Assembly: GCF_029893585.1 (NCBI RefSeq)
Contig: NZ_JARXYX010000018.1
Coordinates: 62,001-126,000 of the forward strand
DNA length: 64,000 nt
Source of the DNA: Streptomyces sp. LBL
GTDB lineage: Bacteria; Actinomycetota; Actinomycetes; Streptomycetales; Streptomycetaceae
Reading direction: 5' to 3'
Positions within the stretch are counted from its first letter, which is position 1. The number at the start of each line of letters is the position of its first letter. A program made the position numbers and the translations under genes. Shown here in pieces: positions 7,475 through 16,377 of this stretch. The notes under the pieces were generated by a model. That model was given only the letters and a program-made list of their open reading frames with translations, was not told the DNA's origin and searched no databases.

Positions 7475-9091
7475 CCGATGAAGGGCCTCTCGTGAGACGA
7501 GGGGCCCTTCGGCGTCCTCCGAGGTCAGCCTCCGGTAGGTCTGCTCTCCGGGCGGTCGCCACCACACCGGATCGGCACACCGGACCCCCTCCTTCCTGAG
7601 CCGCGCCCGGTGGATCTTGTTCGTGGCCGTGACCGGCATCCGCTCCACCACCCGGACGAACCGGGGCGCCATCTTCGTCCCCAGGTCCGGCTGGGCGCGC
7701 AGGAACGCCGCGAAGTCCGCGGGGTCGAAGTCGCCCGCGAGTGCCGCCATCACCTGGTCCCCGGTCACCGGGTCCGGCACCGCGTAGACGGCGACGGCCA
7801 CCGCGCCCTCGTACCGGGCGAGGATGTTCTCGATCATCGCGGCGGCCAGGTTCTCGCTGTCGACGCGGAGACGGTCGTCCGTGCGGCCCGCGAAGTAGAG
7901 GAAGCCGTCGGCGTCCCGGTAGAAGAGGTCGCCGGTCCAGTAGCCGCCGTCGTGCCGGCGCTCGGACTCCGCCTCGGGGTTGCGCCAGTAGCCCTCGAAG
8001 GGGCTCGGTCCGAAGTTCACCAGCTCCCCGATGGCCTCGTCCCCGTTCAGCAGCCGCCCCGCCGGGTCGAGGACGGCCGGCGGACACTCCTCGTGCGTCT
8101 CGGGGTGGAGGACGGCCAGGCCGGGCACCGTCGGGCCGACCGCGCCGGGCGGTGTGCCGGGCCGCCACTGGATCGCGGCGCCGCCCTCCGAGGACCCGTA
8201 CCCCTCCACCAGCCGCACTCCGAACCGCCGCTCGAAGGCCGCCGCGTCCACCGCCCCCGCCTCGGTGCCGAAGCCCAGCCGGAGCGGATTGTCCCGGTCG
8301 TCCGGGCCCGGCTCGGTGGCGAGGAGGTACTGGATCGCGCGGCCCACGTAGGTGAAGTACGTCGCCCGGTACCGCCGTACGTCCGCCAGGAACCATGACG
8401 CCGAGAACCGTGGCCTGAGCGCCACGCCCGCCCCGGCCGCGAGGGCGGGAGCCCAGTCGGCGATCACCGCGTTGCCGTGGAACATCGGCATGCACACGTA
8501 GTGCACGTCGTCGGCGCGGACGGCGAACTGGTCGGCCAGGGAGCGCCCGGCGGCGGCCAGGCGGCCCTGGGAGCAGAGCGCGGCCTTGGGGGCGCCGGTC
8601 GAACCCGAGGTGAAGTAGAGGAGGAGGCGGTCGGCGGGGGTGGCCCGGGAGGGGTCCGGCCGCGCGTCCGCGTAGGGGGCGAGCAGGGCGTCGTACTCCT
8701 GCGTGTCCGTCACCAGCAGCCGTACGCCGGGGAGTTCGAGGCCGGTGAGGAGCGGGAGGTGGGTGCGTTCGGTGACCAGGATCCGGCACTCGGCGTGCAG
8801 GATGTCGCGGGCCAGTTCGGGGCCCCGCCGGGTGGGGTTGATGCCGGCGACGGCCATGCGGGCGACGGCGGCGGCGCTCAGCCACAGCGGGTACTCGGGG
8901 GTGTTGTCGAGCAGGATACCGATGTGCGCCGCGGCCGGCAGCAGGTCCGCCAGCAGCGCGCCCCGGGCCGCGGCCCCCGCCGACACCTCGTGATGCGTGA
9001 GCGTCCGCTCCCCGCACCACAGCCCCGGCCGGTGGTCGCCCCACCGTGCCGCCACGAGCTCCGCCACCGTGCCGTGCCGACTGGACTCCAT
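7436..9091 (-). CDS. Acyl-CoA synthetase (AMP-dependent ligase, FadD-type)
   Basis: ANL-superfamily ligase, 551 aa, predicted to activate a fatty or other carboxylic acid to acyl-AMP and then acyl-CoA. Motifs: A3 LLYFTSGSTGAPKAA (about residue 155), A5 VEGYGSSEGG, A7/A8 YWTGDLFYRDADGFLYFAGR and the catalytic C-terminal Lys in VTATNKIHRARL. The reading frame continues ~25 codons past this region through the terminator and antisense tRNA-Lys, ending at TAA in the tRNA anticodon loop. The tail VRDSNPGPAD is the typical translation of antisense tRNA and is probably non-functional. The chain-length class is not determined. Confidence 0.85.
   Translation of the reverse strand: MESSRHGTVAELVAARWGDHRPGLWCGERTLTHHEVSAGAAARGALLADLLPAAAHIGILLDNTPEYPLWLSAAAVARMAVAGINPTRRGPELARDILHAECRILVTERTHLPLLTGLELPGVRLLVTDTQEYDALLAPYADARPDPSRATPADRLLLYFTSGSTGAPKAALCSQGRLAAAGRSLADQFAVRADDVHYVCMPMFHGNAVIADWAPALAAGAGVALRPRFSASWFLADVRRYRATYFTYVGRAIQYLLATEPGPDDRDNPLRLGFGTEAGAVDAAAFERRFGVRLVEGYGSSEGGAAIQWRPGTPPGAVGPTVPGLAVLHPETHEECPPAVLDPAGRLLNGDEAIGELVNFGPSPFEGYWRNPEAESERRHDGGYWTGDLFYRDADGFLYFAGRTDDRLRVDSENLAAAMIENILARYEGAVAVAVYAVPDPVTGDQVMAALAGDFDPADFAAFLRAQPDLGTKMAPRFVRVVERMPVTATNKIHRARLRKEGVRCADPVWWRPPGEQTYRRLTSEDAEGPLVSREALHRCAVRDSNPGPAD
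7479..7510 (+). terminator. Hairpin after tRNA-Lys
   Basis: GAAGGGCCTCTCGT / ACGAGGGGCCCTTC-type stem with a 3-nt loop directly after the tRNA. It lies inside the antisense 3' coding end of the acyl-CoA synthetase. Confidence 0.65.
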
Positions 9092-9146
9092 GGGCGCGCA
9101 CAGTAGTTGACGGTCCGTCAGATGTGGAGGGCGAACGACTGCGGAA

Positions 9147-9599
9147 TCAGGTCGCGGCGGCGTCGAACATCGCGTGGGCCACGGCCATGAATCCGAGGCA
9201 GATCAGGATGATCACCGCGAAGAACGCCAGCAAGCAGCCGGTGCCCGCCGCCAGCTTCCCGGGCGCCGGCGCCTTGGCGGTGGCCCGTTCGGGGCGGTCC
9301 GCCGCGTAGTGCACGGTGACGACGTCGCCCTCGATGGTCGTGCCCGGGCCGCCCGTCTCGTCGAACCGGACGACACGGCCCTCGCGGGTGGCGAACTCGT
9401 AGACGTGGTGCAGTACCGTGCTCACGGCCGTCTCACCGCCGCCGCTGGTCGTCGTGTACGTCCGCAGACAGCGTGCCTGGGCCGTCAGACCGCTGCTCCA
9501 GGCACTGCTGATGTCCCGGGCCCGGCGGGTCACGGTGACCGCGGCATAGGACACGAGCCCGATCATGAGCAGCGGCACGACGTAGAAGAAGGCTTCCAT
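9147..9599 (-). CDS. DUF3592 membrane protein
   Basis: 150-aa protein with an N-terminal transmembrane segment (FFYVVPLLMIGLVSYAAV), an exposed beta-rich DUF3592-type centre (HHVYEFATREGRVVRF; GDVVTVHYAADRPE) and a second C-terminal helix (GCLLAFFAVIILICLGFMAV). Role unknown. It lies between the acyl-CoA synthetase and the LPMO gene, same strand, without overlap. Confidence 0.75.
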   Translation of the reverse strand: MEAFFYVVPLLMIGLVSYAAVTVTRRARDISSAWSSGLTAQARCLRTYTTTSGGGETAVSTVLHHVYEFATREGRVVRFDETGGPGTTIEGDVVTVHYAADRPERATAKAPAPGKLAAGTGCLLAFFAVIILICLGFMAVAHAMFDAAAT

Positions 9600-9724
9600 G
9601 GTGTCCCCCGGGGTCCGTACGCCGTCACGCTCGGCGGCGTGTGGGGGGAACCTACCCGTGGGGGGTGCCGGACGGCCTCAAGGAACGCTCAAGGTTCCGA
9701 CACCCCCGAACCGGATCAGAAACG

Positions 9725-10330
9725 TCAGAACGTGACGTCCGAGCAGGCGTAGAAGGCGTTGGTCGTGTCCGCGACCGTCCACACCGCGACGATGACGTGG
9801 TGGCCGCTCAGGCCGGACGGCAGGGTGCCGGAGTGGGAGAGCATGTTCGGGGGCCGCTGGCCGTTGTAGGGGACGGTCAGGAACGGGGTGAGGTTGAGGT
9901 CGGAGCGGGCCAGGTTGTGGCTCTGGTTCCAGCCCGCCTTGGTGACGTAGTACCTGAAGTCGGTGGTGGCGTGCATGGCCGTGAACTGCCACCGGAACGT
10001 GTACTTCTGACCGCCGGTCACCTTCGTGGTGGGCCAGGCGCCGCCCGAGGGGGTCTTCGCGCTGTCGAGCTGGGCGAAGCGGGTGTTGGCGCCTGAGCAG
10101 ATCTGACCGTCGGCCGGGCCGGCTCCGGGGAAGCCCTTGAGGCCCTCGACGCTCTGCGGCTCGTACTGGATGTCACCGCAGTTGGTCACGGAGGCGTTCT
10201 GACAGAGCTTCTGACGGCTGACGGGAAGGTCGGTGTAGCCGTGTCCACTCGCACCCTGGGACGAGAGCACCAGCGCTCCGGTCGTCGCGAGGCCGAGCAC
10301 GGCGGCGTACCACTTGGTCTTTTTGCGCAT
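9725..10330 (-). CDS. lpmP: AA10 lytic polysaccharide monooxygenase, single domain
   Basis: Secreted copper-dependent LPMO that oxidatively cleaves chitin or cellulose-type glycans. The signal peptide ends so that His30 (GASGHGYTDL) becomes the mature N-terminus. With His120 (FTAMHATTDF) it gives the copper His-brace; aromatic and Cys residues continue to AFYACSDVTF. At 201 aa it is a minimal AA10 without a binding module. CCAGGAG lies upstream of ATG. A DasR-type operator lies ~50 bp upstream. In Streptomyces the LPMO beside cslA (LpmP) is associated with hyphal-tip glycan deposition; I use that symbol by position and family. Confidence 0.88.
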   Translation of the reverse strand: MRKKTKWYAAVLGLATTGALVLSSQGASGHGYTDLPVSRQKLCQNASVTNCGDIQYEPQSVEGLKGFPGAGPADGQICSGANTRFAQLDSAKTPSGGAWPTTKVTGGQKYTFRWQFTAMHATTDFRYYVTKAGWNQSHNLARSDLNLTPFLTVPYNGQRPPNMLSHSGTLPSGLSGHHVIVAVWTVADTTNAFYACSDVTF

Positions 10331-10377
10331 GCTGCCGCTCCTGGAGAACGTGGGGGAAATTCAGCGAGCTGTGCAGG

Positions 10378-10392
10378 TAGGTCTAGACCAAG
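10378..10392 (-). promoter_or_regulatory. DasR-type operator (dre)
   Basis: Read on the gene strand, TTGGTCTAGACCTA contains the TGGTCTAGACC core of DasR responsive elements and of the direct repeats in Streptomyces chitinase promoters. It lies 48-62 bp upstream of the LPMO start. DasR is the GlcNAc-responsive GntR repressor; binding here is inferred from motif identity. Confidence 0.75.
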
Positions 10393-10431
10393 GCCCAGAT
10401 TATTGCGGCTCCTTGAACATGTCCATCCCCA

Positions 10432-11583
10432 TCAGGAGGCGGCTTCCCCTCGTCCCGAGCAGAACGCCACCGTCAGGTCCTTCACCAGCGCCTTGCGTTC
10501 GTAGTCGTCCAGCTCCACCAGTCCGCGCATGGTCAGCCGGGTCACCGTGTCCTCCACCGAGTCCACCACCGAGGTGAGCACGCTCGCCCGCTGCTGGGCG
10601 TCCAGCGCGGCGATCCGGCGGCGGTGCATCGCGGCGGCGACCTCGGGGGCGTACTCCACCCGCAGCGGCTGCACCGAGAACACCTCGATGCCGACCGGTG
10701 CCGCGTCCCCCGCGACCAGCCGGGTCAGCGCATCCCCGGCCGCGTCGACGGAACCCCGGCCGGAGCCCGGCATCTCCACCGGCACCCGGGCGAGCCCCGC
10801 CTCCACGCACTCGCGCAGATACGTCTCGTGGTCCTCCACGCCCAGCGTGGCCTTCGCGGTGTCCCGCACCCGCCACACCACCAGCACCGCCACCCGCAAC
10901 GCGACCCCGCTCGCGTCGGCCGCGGGCATCTCCTCGGTACGCCAGTGCCGCAGCCGTACGTCCACCCGGCGGCGCAGCAGCAGCGGGTTGACCCACATCA
11001 GGCCGGTGCGCCGGACCGTGCCCCGGTAGCGGCCGAACAGGCCGAGCACCCAGGCCCGCCCGGTCCGGCCCCGGGCGAGCCCGCCGAAGCCGAACAGTCC
11101 GAGGGCGCCGGCCCCCGCGTACGCCGCCCACTGCACGGGCCCCAGGCCGGTGCCCGCGGACGCCGGCAGCCCGAGCGCGTGCACCGCGAGCGGCGGCAGC
11201 ATACCCGCCCACCACGAGGTGGCCACGCCCCCGGCCACCCCGCAGGCACCGGCGAACACCCCCGCCGTGCCCGGCAGCACCCGCGCGGGCCGTTCCCCCA
11301 GCGCGGGGTCGACCTCCGGTACGGGCCGGGGCCCGGACGGCATCCGGCGCCTGAGGCGCGGCTGCTCACCCGTCCCCTGGCGGCGTGCCACGACCGCGGG
11401 CGCCAGCGGCACCGCCACCGGGCTGGGGTCGTCGCGGAACAGCAGATGGACGGGGATCTCGGTGGTCGCCTCGTTCTGGATGAGCCGGGCGGGCCGGGAC
11501 GGACTCCCGGCCGGCCCCTCGGGCTCAGTCGGCCCCTCGGGCTCAGGGGTGTGTGAAGGGGTGTGTGAAGTGGTCGTACTCAT
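10432..11583 (-). CDS. SPFH/stomatin-like domain protein
   Basis: About 383-aa protein with a Pro/Glu-rich N-terminus, two hydrophobic membrane stretches (about residues 110-160: GVFAGACGVAGGVATSWWAG; AAYAGAGALGLFGFGGLA) and a C-terminal SPFH domain (GLMWVNPLLLRRRVDVRLRH; VLVVWRVRDTAKATLGVED; VEYAPEVAAAMHRRRIAALD). SPFH proteins scaffold membrane microdomains. I chose MSTTTSH over an upstream ATG 33 nt away. It lies between the LPMO and the NlpC-like gene on the same strand, as beside cslA in other Streptomyces; a tip-scaffold role is inference. Confidence 0.82.
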   Translation of the reverse strand: MSTTTSHTPSHTPEPEGPTEPEGPAGSPSRPARLIQNEATTEIPVHLLFRDDPSPVAVPLAPAVVARRQGTGEQPRLRRRMPSGPRPVPEVDPALGERPARVLPGTAGVFAGACGVAGGVATSWWAGMLPPLAVHALGLPASAGTGLGPVQWAAYAGAGALGLFGFGGLARGRTGRAWVLGLFGRYRGTVRRTGLMWVNPLLLRRRVDVRLRHWRTEEMPAADASGVALRVAVLVVWRVRDTAKATLGVEDHETYLRECVEAGLARVPVEMPGSGRGSVDAAGDALTRLVAGDAAPVGIEVFSVQPLRVEYAPEVAAAMHRRRIAALDAQQRASVLTSVVDSVEDTVTRLTMRGLVELDDYERKALVKDLTVAFCSGRGEAAS

Positions 11584-11634
11584 CGGTGCCTCCAGCCTCC
11601 GCGCCAGATGCGTCACAACAGGGGGCCACGGCAG

Positions 11635-11760
11635 ACGCCGTGGTCAGGAACGGCAGATGCCGCGGTCAAGAGCGGCACACGCCGTGGTCAGGAAGGGCAC
11701 GCGCCGCGGTCAAGAGCGGCACACGCCGTGGTCAGGAACGGGACAGCCGTGGTCAGGAGA
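11635..11760 (+). repeat. 22-bp tandem repeat, about 5.7 copies
   Basis: Units of the form ACGCCGTGGTCAGGAACGGC alternate with a GCCGCGGTCAAGAGCGGC variant, so every second unit is more alike (44-bp higher-order period). It fills the gap between the SPFH gene start and the upstream gene's stop, which lies in the last unit. Confidence 0.85.
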
Positions 11761-13249
11761 AGAGCCGCCGCCAGGTTTCCGGTCCCGGGTAGCCGTCCGC
11801 CGCGCCGCCCCGCCAGCCCTGGGCGCGCTGGAAGGCCTCGACGCCTCGCCGGTCCGCCTCGCCCCAGCGCGGTCCCGTATCGGTCGTGTAGTACATGCCG
11901 AACCCTTTCTTCAGAAGCTGCTCCCCGAGCTGGGTGACGTACTCGTTGTCGGCGCCCGGCCGGAACATCGCCCGTCCCGGATAGCCGGGCACCCCGTGCG
12001 AGGAGGGCGCGGGCGGCCCCGCCGCCCCCTTCGTCGCCGTCCCTCTCGTGACCCCGCTCGTCGCCGCTCCGCTCTCGGCCGTCACTTTCATCACCGTCCC
12101 GCTCGTCGCCGCTCCGCTCTCGTCCGCCCCGCTCGTGATGTCCCGGCCCGCGCCCGTCACCAGCAGCTTCCAGGTCCGCGGGCCCGGCCTCCCCTCGGCG
12201 TCCTTGCCCCGCCAGCCCTGGGCCTCCTGGAACGCCCGGGTGGCCCTGCGGTCCGCGTCCGACCAGCGAGGGCCGGGCCCGGAGGTGTAGTAGCGCCCCG
12301 CCCCGCGCTCGACGAGCATCCGGCCGAGCCGGGTGACGTGCCTGTTGTTCGCCCCGGGGCCGAAGTACGCGCGGCCCGGGTACGCCATCGCGTCGCCCCT
12401 GGTGATGGCCGGCTCGGCGGTGCCGGGTTGCGTGCCGTCCTGCGTCGCACCCCCGGTGCCGTCCGGCGTCTCCCCCGCCGTGCCGCCCGCGAGCCCCTTG
12501 TAGCGGTAGGCGACATAGCGGTCGGCGTTGTTCCAGTAGGCGTACGGGGTGGTCTTCCGGCGGGCATGCGGGCGGGTCTCCTCGTAGGCGATGTAGGAGG
12601 TGTGCGTGGAGTCGGTCCAGCCACCGAAGAGCACGACGTGGGATCCCCGTTGGGCGTCGGCCGCGTTGTGGAAGAGGAGGATGTCGCCGGGCTGGAGGTC
12701 GTCCCTCTCGATCCGCACCCCGTACTGGTCGAGGCTGCCCGTCCATTCGCTGCCCGGCAGGTTCCAGGCCATCGACACGAAGCCCGAGCAGTCCTGCCGG
12801 TATCCGTCGCCCCAGTACGCGTACATGCTGTACGGCACCTTCGCGGCGACCCACTCCCTGGCCCGCTGGATGATGTCCGCGCGAGTGGTCGCCGACGCCC
12901 TGCCCGACGCTTTCGCCGCCTTCCCGACCGACGGTTTCTCCGCCTTCCCGACCGACGGTTTCTCCGGCGTCCCGACCGGGTCGCGCAGCGGGGTCCCGCC
13001 GCTCTGCGCGGTGTCCGGCGCGTCGCCCGCGGGAACGCCCGGGCGGGCGGGGGCGTGGGGAGCGGCGAGGGCCGGTGCCGTATGACCCACGACGAGCGTG
13101 GTGGAGGCCGCGGCGGCGAGAACCACGGCCCGGTGGGCGGCCGGGTGGCGGCCGGCCCGGGAGTGCGGCAGGACTCGCCGCCAGTGAACGCATCCGGGGC
13201 AGTCGCAGTCGCTCGCGGGATCGAATTCCTCGAAGACCGGAGCCGCCAT
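11753..13249 (-). CDS. Secreted NlpC/P60-like protein with two C-terminal peptidoglycan-binding repeats
   Basis: 498 aa. The N-terminus has a short CDCPGCVHWRR cluster and then a hydrophobic segment (AVVLAAAASTTLVVGHTAPA), so it is exported or anchored. The central domain contains the amidase/NlpC-like nucleophile context YRQDCSGFVSMAWNL (DCSG) and LQPGDILLF with a following His (GSHVVLFGGW). Two ~70-aa repeats at the C-terminus (YPGRAYFGPGANN...WRGKDAEG; YPGRAMFRPGADN...WRGGAADG) look like peptidoglycan-binding modules. GAGGGGAA precedes ATG 13249. Linkers contain DNA repeats at 12050-12130 and 12918-12965. It is likely a wall hydrolase acting with the tip glycan machinery; substrate unproven. 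Confidence 0.83.
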   Translation of the reverse strand: MAAPVFEEFDPASDCDCPGCVHWRRVLPHSRAGRHPAAHRAVVLAAAASTTLVVGHTAPALAAPHAPARPGVPAGDAPDTAQSGGTPLRDPVGTPEKPSVGKAEKPSVGKAAKASGRASATTRADIIQRAREWVAAKVPYSMYAYWGDGYRQDCSGFVSMAWNLPGSEWTGSLDQYGVRIERDDLQPGDILLFHNAADAQRGSHVVLFGGWTDSTHTSYIAYEETRPHARRKTTPYAYWNNADRYVAYRYKGLAGGTAGETPDGTGGATQDGTQPGTAEPAITRGDAMAYPGRAYFGPGANNRHVTRLGRMLVERGAGRYYTSGPGPRWSDADRRATRAFQEAQGWRGKDAEGRPGPRTWKLLVTGAGRDITSGADESGAATSGTVMKVTAESGAATSGVTRGTATKGAAGPPAPSSHGVPGYPGRAMFRPGADNEYVTQLGEQLLKKGFGMYYTTDTGPRWGEADRRGVEAFQRAQGWRGGAADGYPGPETWRRLFS

Positions 13250-13450
13250 GCCGTTCCCCTCACACCTTGGGTTGAAATATCCGTACCTGTACACGTCTGT
13301 CAGTTTCTCAACTGTCTTCCCGACGCGCATTCTGACGGTCCGAATGATGTACGGCGGTTGCTCCGGGTGGTGGGCCTGCGGTTCCGCCGGGCGGCAGGTG
13401 AATGGTCCGGGGCACCCTCCCGCATCCGGTAGAGTTGTGCAGGTCAGCAG

Positions 13451-13524
13451 GCGCCGCTAGCTCAGTTGGTTAGAGCAGCTGACTCTTAATCAGCGGGTCC
13501 GGGGTTCGAGTCCCTGGCGGCGCA
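13451..13524 (+). tRNA. tRNA-Lys(CTT), second copy
   Basis: Differs from the copy at 7401 only in the acceptor stem (GCGCCGC/GCGGCGC); arms and CTT anticodon loop are identical. No encoded CCA. Confidence 0.97.
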
Positions 13525-13537
13525 CGACAGTGGGAAG

Positions 13538-13561
13538 CCCCTCGCGACAGCGGGGGGTTTT
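13538..13561 (+). terminator. Rho-independent terminator after tRNA-Lys
   Basis: Stem CCCCTCGC / GCGGGGGG (one G-U) with loop GACA, followed by TTTT, 13 nt after the tRNA. Confidence 0.85.
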
Positions 13562-14191
13562 CGCGTTTCCGGAGGCACCCCTGAAAGCCCCCTGGAAGCG
13601 CCCCCAGAATCCTTCCCGCAAGCTCTCCCGTAAGTGTTCCCGGAAGGAACGGCTCCCCCGTCGGCCGGACTCCGTTGAACTGGACGCGCCCTCCGGCCGT
13701 ATGGAACGGGAGGCCGGCGAGGAACCCGGTCTCGCCGGGACCGACCGCGCGCTTCACGCCACCTGGTAGCGCGGAACCGACAACGCGCTACTGAGCGAGG
13801 TGCCGGAGTTGTTCCGGGTCGCCTTCCTCCGCGTAGGCACGGATCCAGGCGGTGTACGGGAGGAGCCGCAGGTCACCCGCCGTCAACGCCGGAATGCCCC
13901 GGGCGCGGCCGGGTCGGCCGACGCGATACCGGCAGAGGAGGTCACAAGAAAACACCTCGCCACCGTCCGCGCCCGGCTGTCCACAACCGCTCCACAAGCT
14001 CCCCACAGGGGCCACAATGAACGCGTATGACCGGTAAACACCGCGTTTCGCATCTTGCGATCATGATGAACACCGTAGAACCCTGGTTTTCAAGATGCTG
14101 CGTATACGCGGCACTTGGGGGGCAAGGAGCCGGTTGCCGGTGTTGCGGGGATGAGGGGCCCCGTTCATGGAGCGATGCCGAGGGGGGCATC
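13562..14191. other. Gene-poor stretch upstream of cslA
   Basis: No confidently coding sequence. A weak leftward frame (13788-14015) and the short frame before cslA are listed separately. Composition is less GC-biased around 14030-14110, where a cslA promoter would be expected, but I cannot place -10/-35 boxes reliably. Confidence 0.4.
13788..14015 (-). CDS. Possible small hypothetical protein
   Basis: 75-codon frame with a plausible C-terminal helix-rich segment (LRLLPYTAWIRAYAEEGDPE) but a poor N-terminus and no clear ribosome site. It could be a remnant. No family recognised. Confidence 0.25.
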   Translation of the reverse strand: MAPVGSLWSGCGQPGADGGEVFSCDLLCRYRVGRPGRARGIPALTAGDLRLLPYTAWIRAYAEEGDPEQLRHLAQ

Positions 14192-14344
14192 ATGCAACCG
14201 GAAGGCCGCGGTTCTGTGTCCATGGATGTGGACGAAGTGGTGACTGTGGCCCATCTGATACGACTGTGGAGGGTCGAGGGGGACCCGAGCAGTAGAAAGA
14301 CACGACACCACGCGGTGACCCGCGTGTGGGGGGATGACTCATGA
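14192..14344 (+). CDS. Possible small leader ORF coupled to cslA
   Basis: Frame encoding about 50 residues (MQPEGRGSVSMDVDEVVTVA onward), ending in an ATGA overlap with the cslA start codon. That geometry would couple translation. Upstream ATGs in the same frame exist. No homologue recognised; it may be chance. Confidence 0.35.
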   Translation: MQPEGRGSVSMDVDEVVTVAHLIRLWRVEGDPSSRKTRHHAVTRVWGDDS

Positions 14345-16377
14345 CGTCGACGCCGACGGGCGCCCGGCAGAACTACGACCCGTCCCAGACCACCCAGCTG
14401 AGGGTGCCGTCACATCGGACCGGCGCGTTCCGCCGGATAAAGAAGACGCTGCCGAAGTACGACTACGAGCATTACAGCCGGCTCGCAGGTCCCCTCACCC
14501 AGCCCGATCCGTCCAAGCCGTACAGAGTCCAGTACCGCTCGCTGATCTCGCAGGAGCCGCACCGCATCCGGGTCGCTCTGATGCTGGCCGCCGCACCGCT
14601 GCTGTCGCTGGTGCTGCTCGCGTGGCTGCTCCAGCCCGAGCACTGGACCGAGCGCGACTACCCGGCCTTCTCCTGGCTGCCCGCGCTCGACATCGTGATG
14701 CTCGTCTCGATCGGTCTGATCGAGTTCTTCCGCTGCATGAACGTGTTGTCGAACGCGCACGCCACCCTGGTCGCCCGCGACCCGATCCCGGTGGTGCCCG
14801 AGACCGGTACCAGAGTCGCCTTCCTCACCTCCTTCGTGCCCGGCAAGGAGCCGCTGGAGATGGTGACGAAGACCCTGGAAGCCGCGGTGCGGATCCGCCA
14901 CCGCGGCCTCATGCATGTCTGGCTCCTGGACGAGGGCGACGATCCGGCGGTCAAGGAGGTCTGCGCGCGCCTGGGTGTGCACCACTTCTCCCGCAAGGGT
15001 GTCGCCAAGTGGAACCAGCCCTCGGGACCGCACCGCGCCAAGACCAAGCACGGCAACTACAACGCCTGGCTGGACGCGCACGGCGACGACTACGAGTTCT
15101 TCGCCTCGGTCGACACCGACCATGTGCCGCTGCCCAACTACCTGGAGCGGATGCTCGGTTTCTTCCGTGACCCGAACATCGGCTTCGTCATCGGCCCGCA
15201 GGTCTACGGCAACTACGACAACTTCGTCACCAAGGCCGCCGAGTCGCAGCAGTTCCTCTTCCACGCGCTGATCCAGCGTGCCGGCAACAAGTACGGCTCG
15301 CCGATGTTCGTCGGCACCTCGAACGCCGTACGGATCAGGACCCTCCAGCAGATCGGCGGCCTGTACGACTCGATCACCGAGGACATGGCCACCGGCTTCG
15401 AGATCCACCGTGCCAAGAACCCGGCCACGGGCAAGAAGTGGCGCTCGGTCTACACCCCGGACGTCCTCGCGGTCGGTGAGGGTCCCAGCGCCTGGACGGA
15501 CTTCTTCACCCAGCAGATGCGCTGGTCCCGCGGTACGTACGAGACGATCCTCAAGCAGTACTGGAAGGGCTGGTACTCGCTGCCGCCGAGCAAGCTCTTC
15601 AACTACACGATGATGATCATCTTCTACCCGATGTCCGCCCTCAACTGGATCCTCGCGGCGCTGAGTTGCGCGCTGTTCCTGGGCCTGGGCGCCTCGGGTG
15701 TGAACATCGACCCGACCGTGTGGCTGATGCTCTACGGCAACGCCTCCGCGCTGCAGATCGGCCTGTACATCTGGAACCGCCGGCACAACGTCTCGCCGCA
15801 CGAGCCGGAGGGATCCGGCGGTGTGGCCGGCATGGTGATGTCCGCGCTGTCCGCGCCGCTGTACGCCAAGGCGCTGATCGACTCCGTCCTGCGCCGCAAA
15901 AGCAAGTTCGTGGTCACTCCAAAGGGTGATTCCGCGAGCCCCGACCGCTGGTTCGGGACCTTCCGGTACCACTGGTACTTCATCGCGATCTTCGGCGGCT
16001 CGATCACCGCCGGTTTCGTCTTCGGGCACTCGCACCCCGCGATGATCATCTGGGCGATGTTCGCCACGCTGATCACCGCGACGCCGATCTTCGCCTGGCG
16101 CCACATGCTGCGTCAGGAGAAGAAGAAGCCCGCCGTGCCCGAGCAGGAGCCGCAGGACGCGGTTCCCGTCGCCCCGCCCCTCCAGCCCGCGGCGCACGCC
16201 GGGCCCTACGAGTCGCAGTCGCTGCCCACGCAGCGCACCCCGGCGCAGCACGCCCCGGCGCAGCACGCTCCGGCGCAGCACGCTCCGCAGCAGAAGCCGA
16301 GCTGGGCCGACTCGAACGGGACGGGCGACCAGACCATGCAGATCGCCCTTGGTGGACTTGGGGGACGTAAGGAATGA
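14341..16377 (+). CDS. cslA: Cellulose synthase-like glycosyltransferase CslA
   Basis: Processive membrane family-2 glycosyltransferase making a cellulose-like beta-glucan at hyphal tips. 678 aa. Two N-terminal transmembrane helices (about residues 78-100 and 112-132) precede the GT domain with LLDEGDD (about 197-200), SVDTDHVP (D258/D260), ITEDMATG (E347/D348) and QQMRWSRG (391-398); further helices follow. The C-terminal tail has APAQH repeats. The last bases overlap glxA (ATGA), consistent with the known CslA-GlxA partnership. Confidence 0.95.
   Translation: MTSTPTGARQNYDPSQTTQLRVPSHRTGAFRRIKKTLPKYDYEHYSRLAGPLTQPDPSKPYRVQYRSLISQEPHRIRVALMLAAAPLLSLVLLAWLLQPEHWTERDYPAFSWLPALDIVMLVSIGLIEFFRCMNVLSNAHATLVARDPIPVVPETGTRVAFLTSFVPGKEPLEMVTKTLEAAVRIRHRGLMHVWLLDEGDDPAVKEVCARLGVHHFSRKGVAKWNQPSGPHRAKTKHGNYNAWLDAHGDDYEFFASVDTDHVPLPNYLERMLGFFRDPNIGFVIGPQVYGNYDNFVTKAAESQQFLFHALIQRAGNKYGSPMFVGTSNAVRIRTLQQIGGLYDSITEDMATGFEIHRAKNPATGKKWRSVYTPDVLAVGEGPSAWTDFFTQQMRWSRGTYETILKQYWKGWYSLPPSKLFNYTMMIIFYPMSALNWILAALSCALFLGLGASGVNIDPTVWLMLYGNASALQIGLYIWNRRHNVSPHEPEGSGGVAGMVMSALSAPLYAKALIDSVLRRKSKFVVTPKGDSASPDRWFGTFRYHWYFIAIFGGSITAGFVFGHSHPAMIIWAMFATLITATPIFAWRHMLRQEKKKPAVPEQEPQDAVPVAPPLQPAAHAGPYESQSLPTQRTPAQHAPAQHAPAQHAPQQKPSWADSNGTGDQTMQIALGGLGGRKE

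Noticed and set aside
13470..13757. Leftward frame reading ...PGTRTPDPLIKSQLL through tRNA-Lys
   Set aside because: Typical artefactual translation of an antisense tRNA; the rest shows no domain.
14410..16281. Long antisense frame opposite cslA (623 codons)
   Set aside because: His/Arg/Gly/Val-rich composition typical of the GC-biased shadow frame; cslA is certain.
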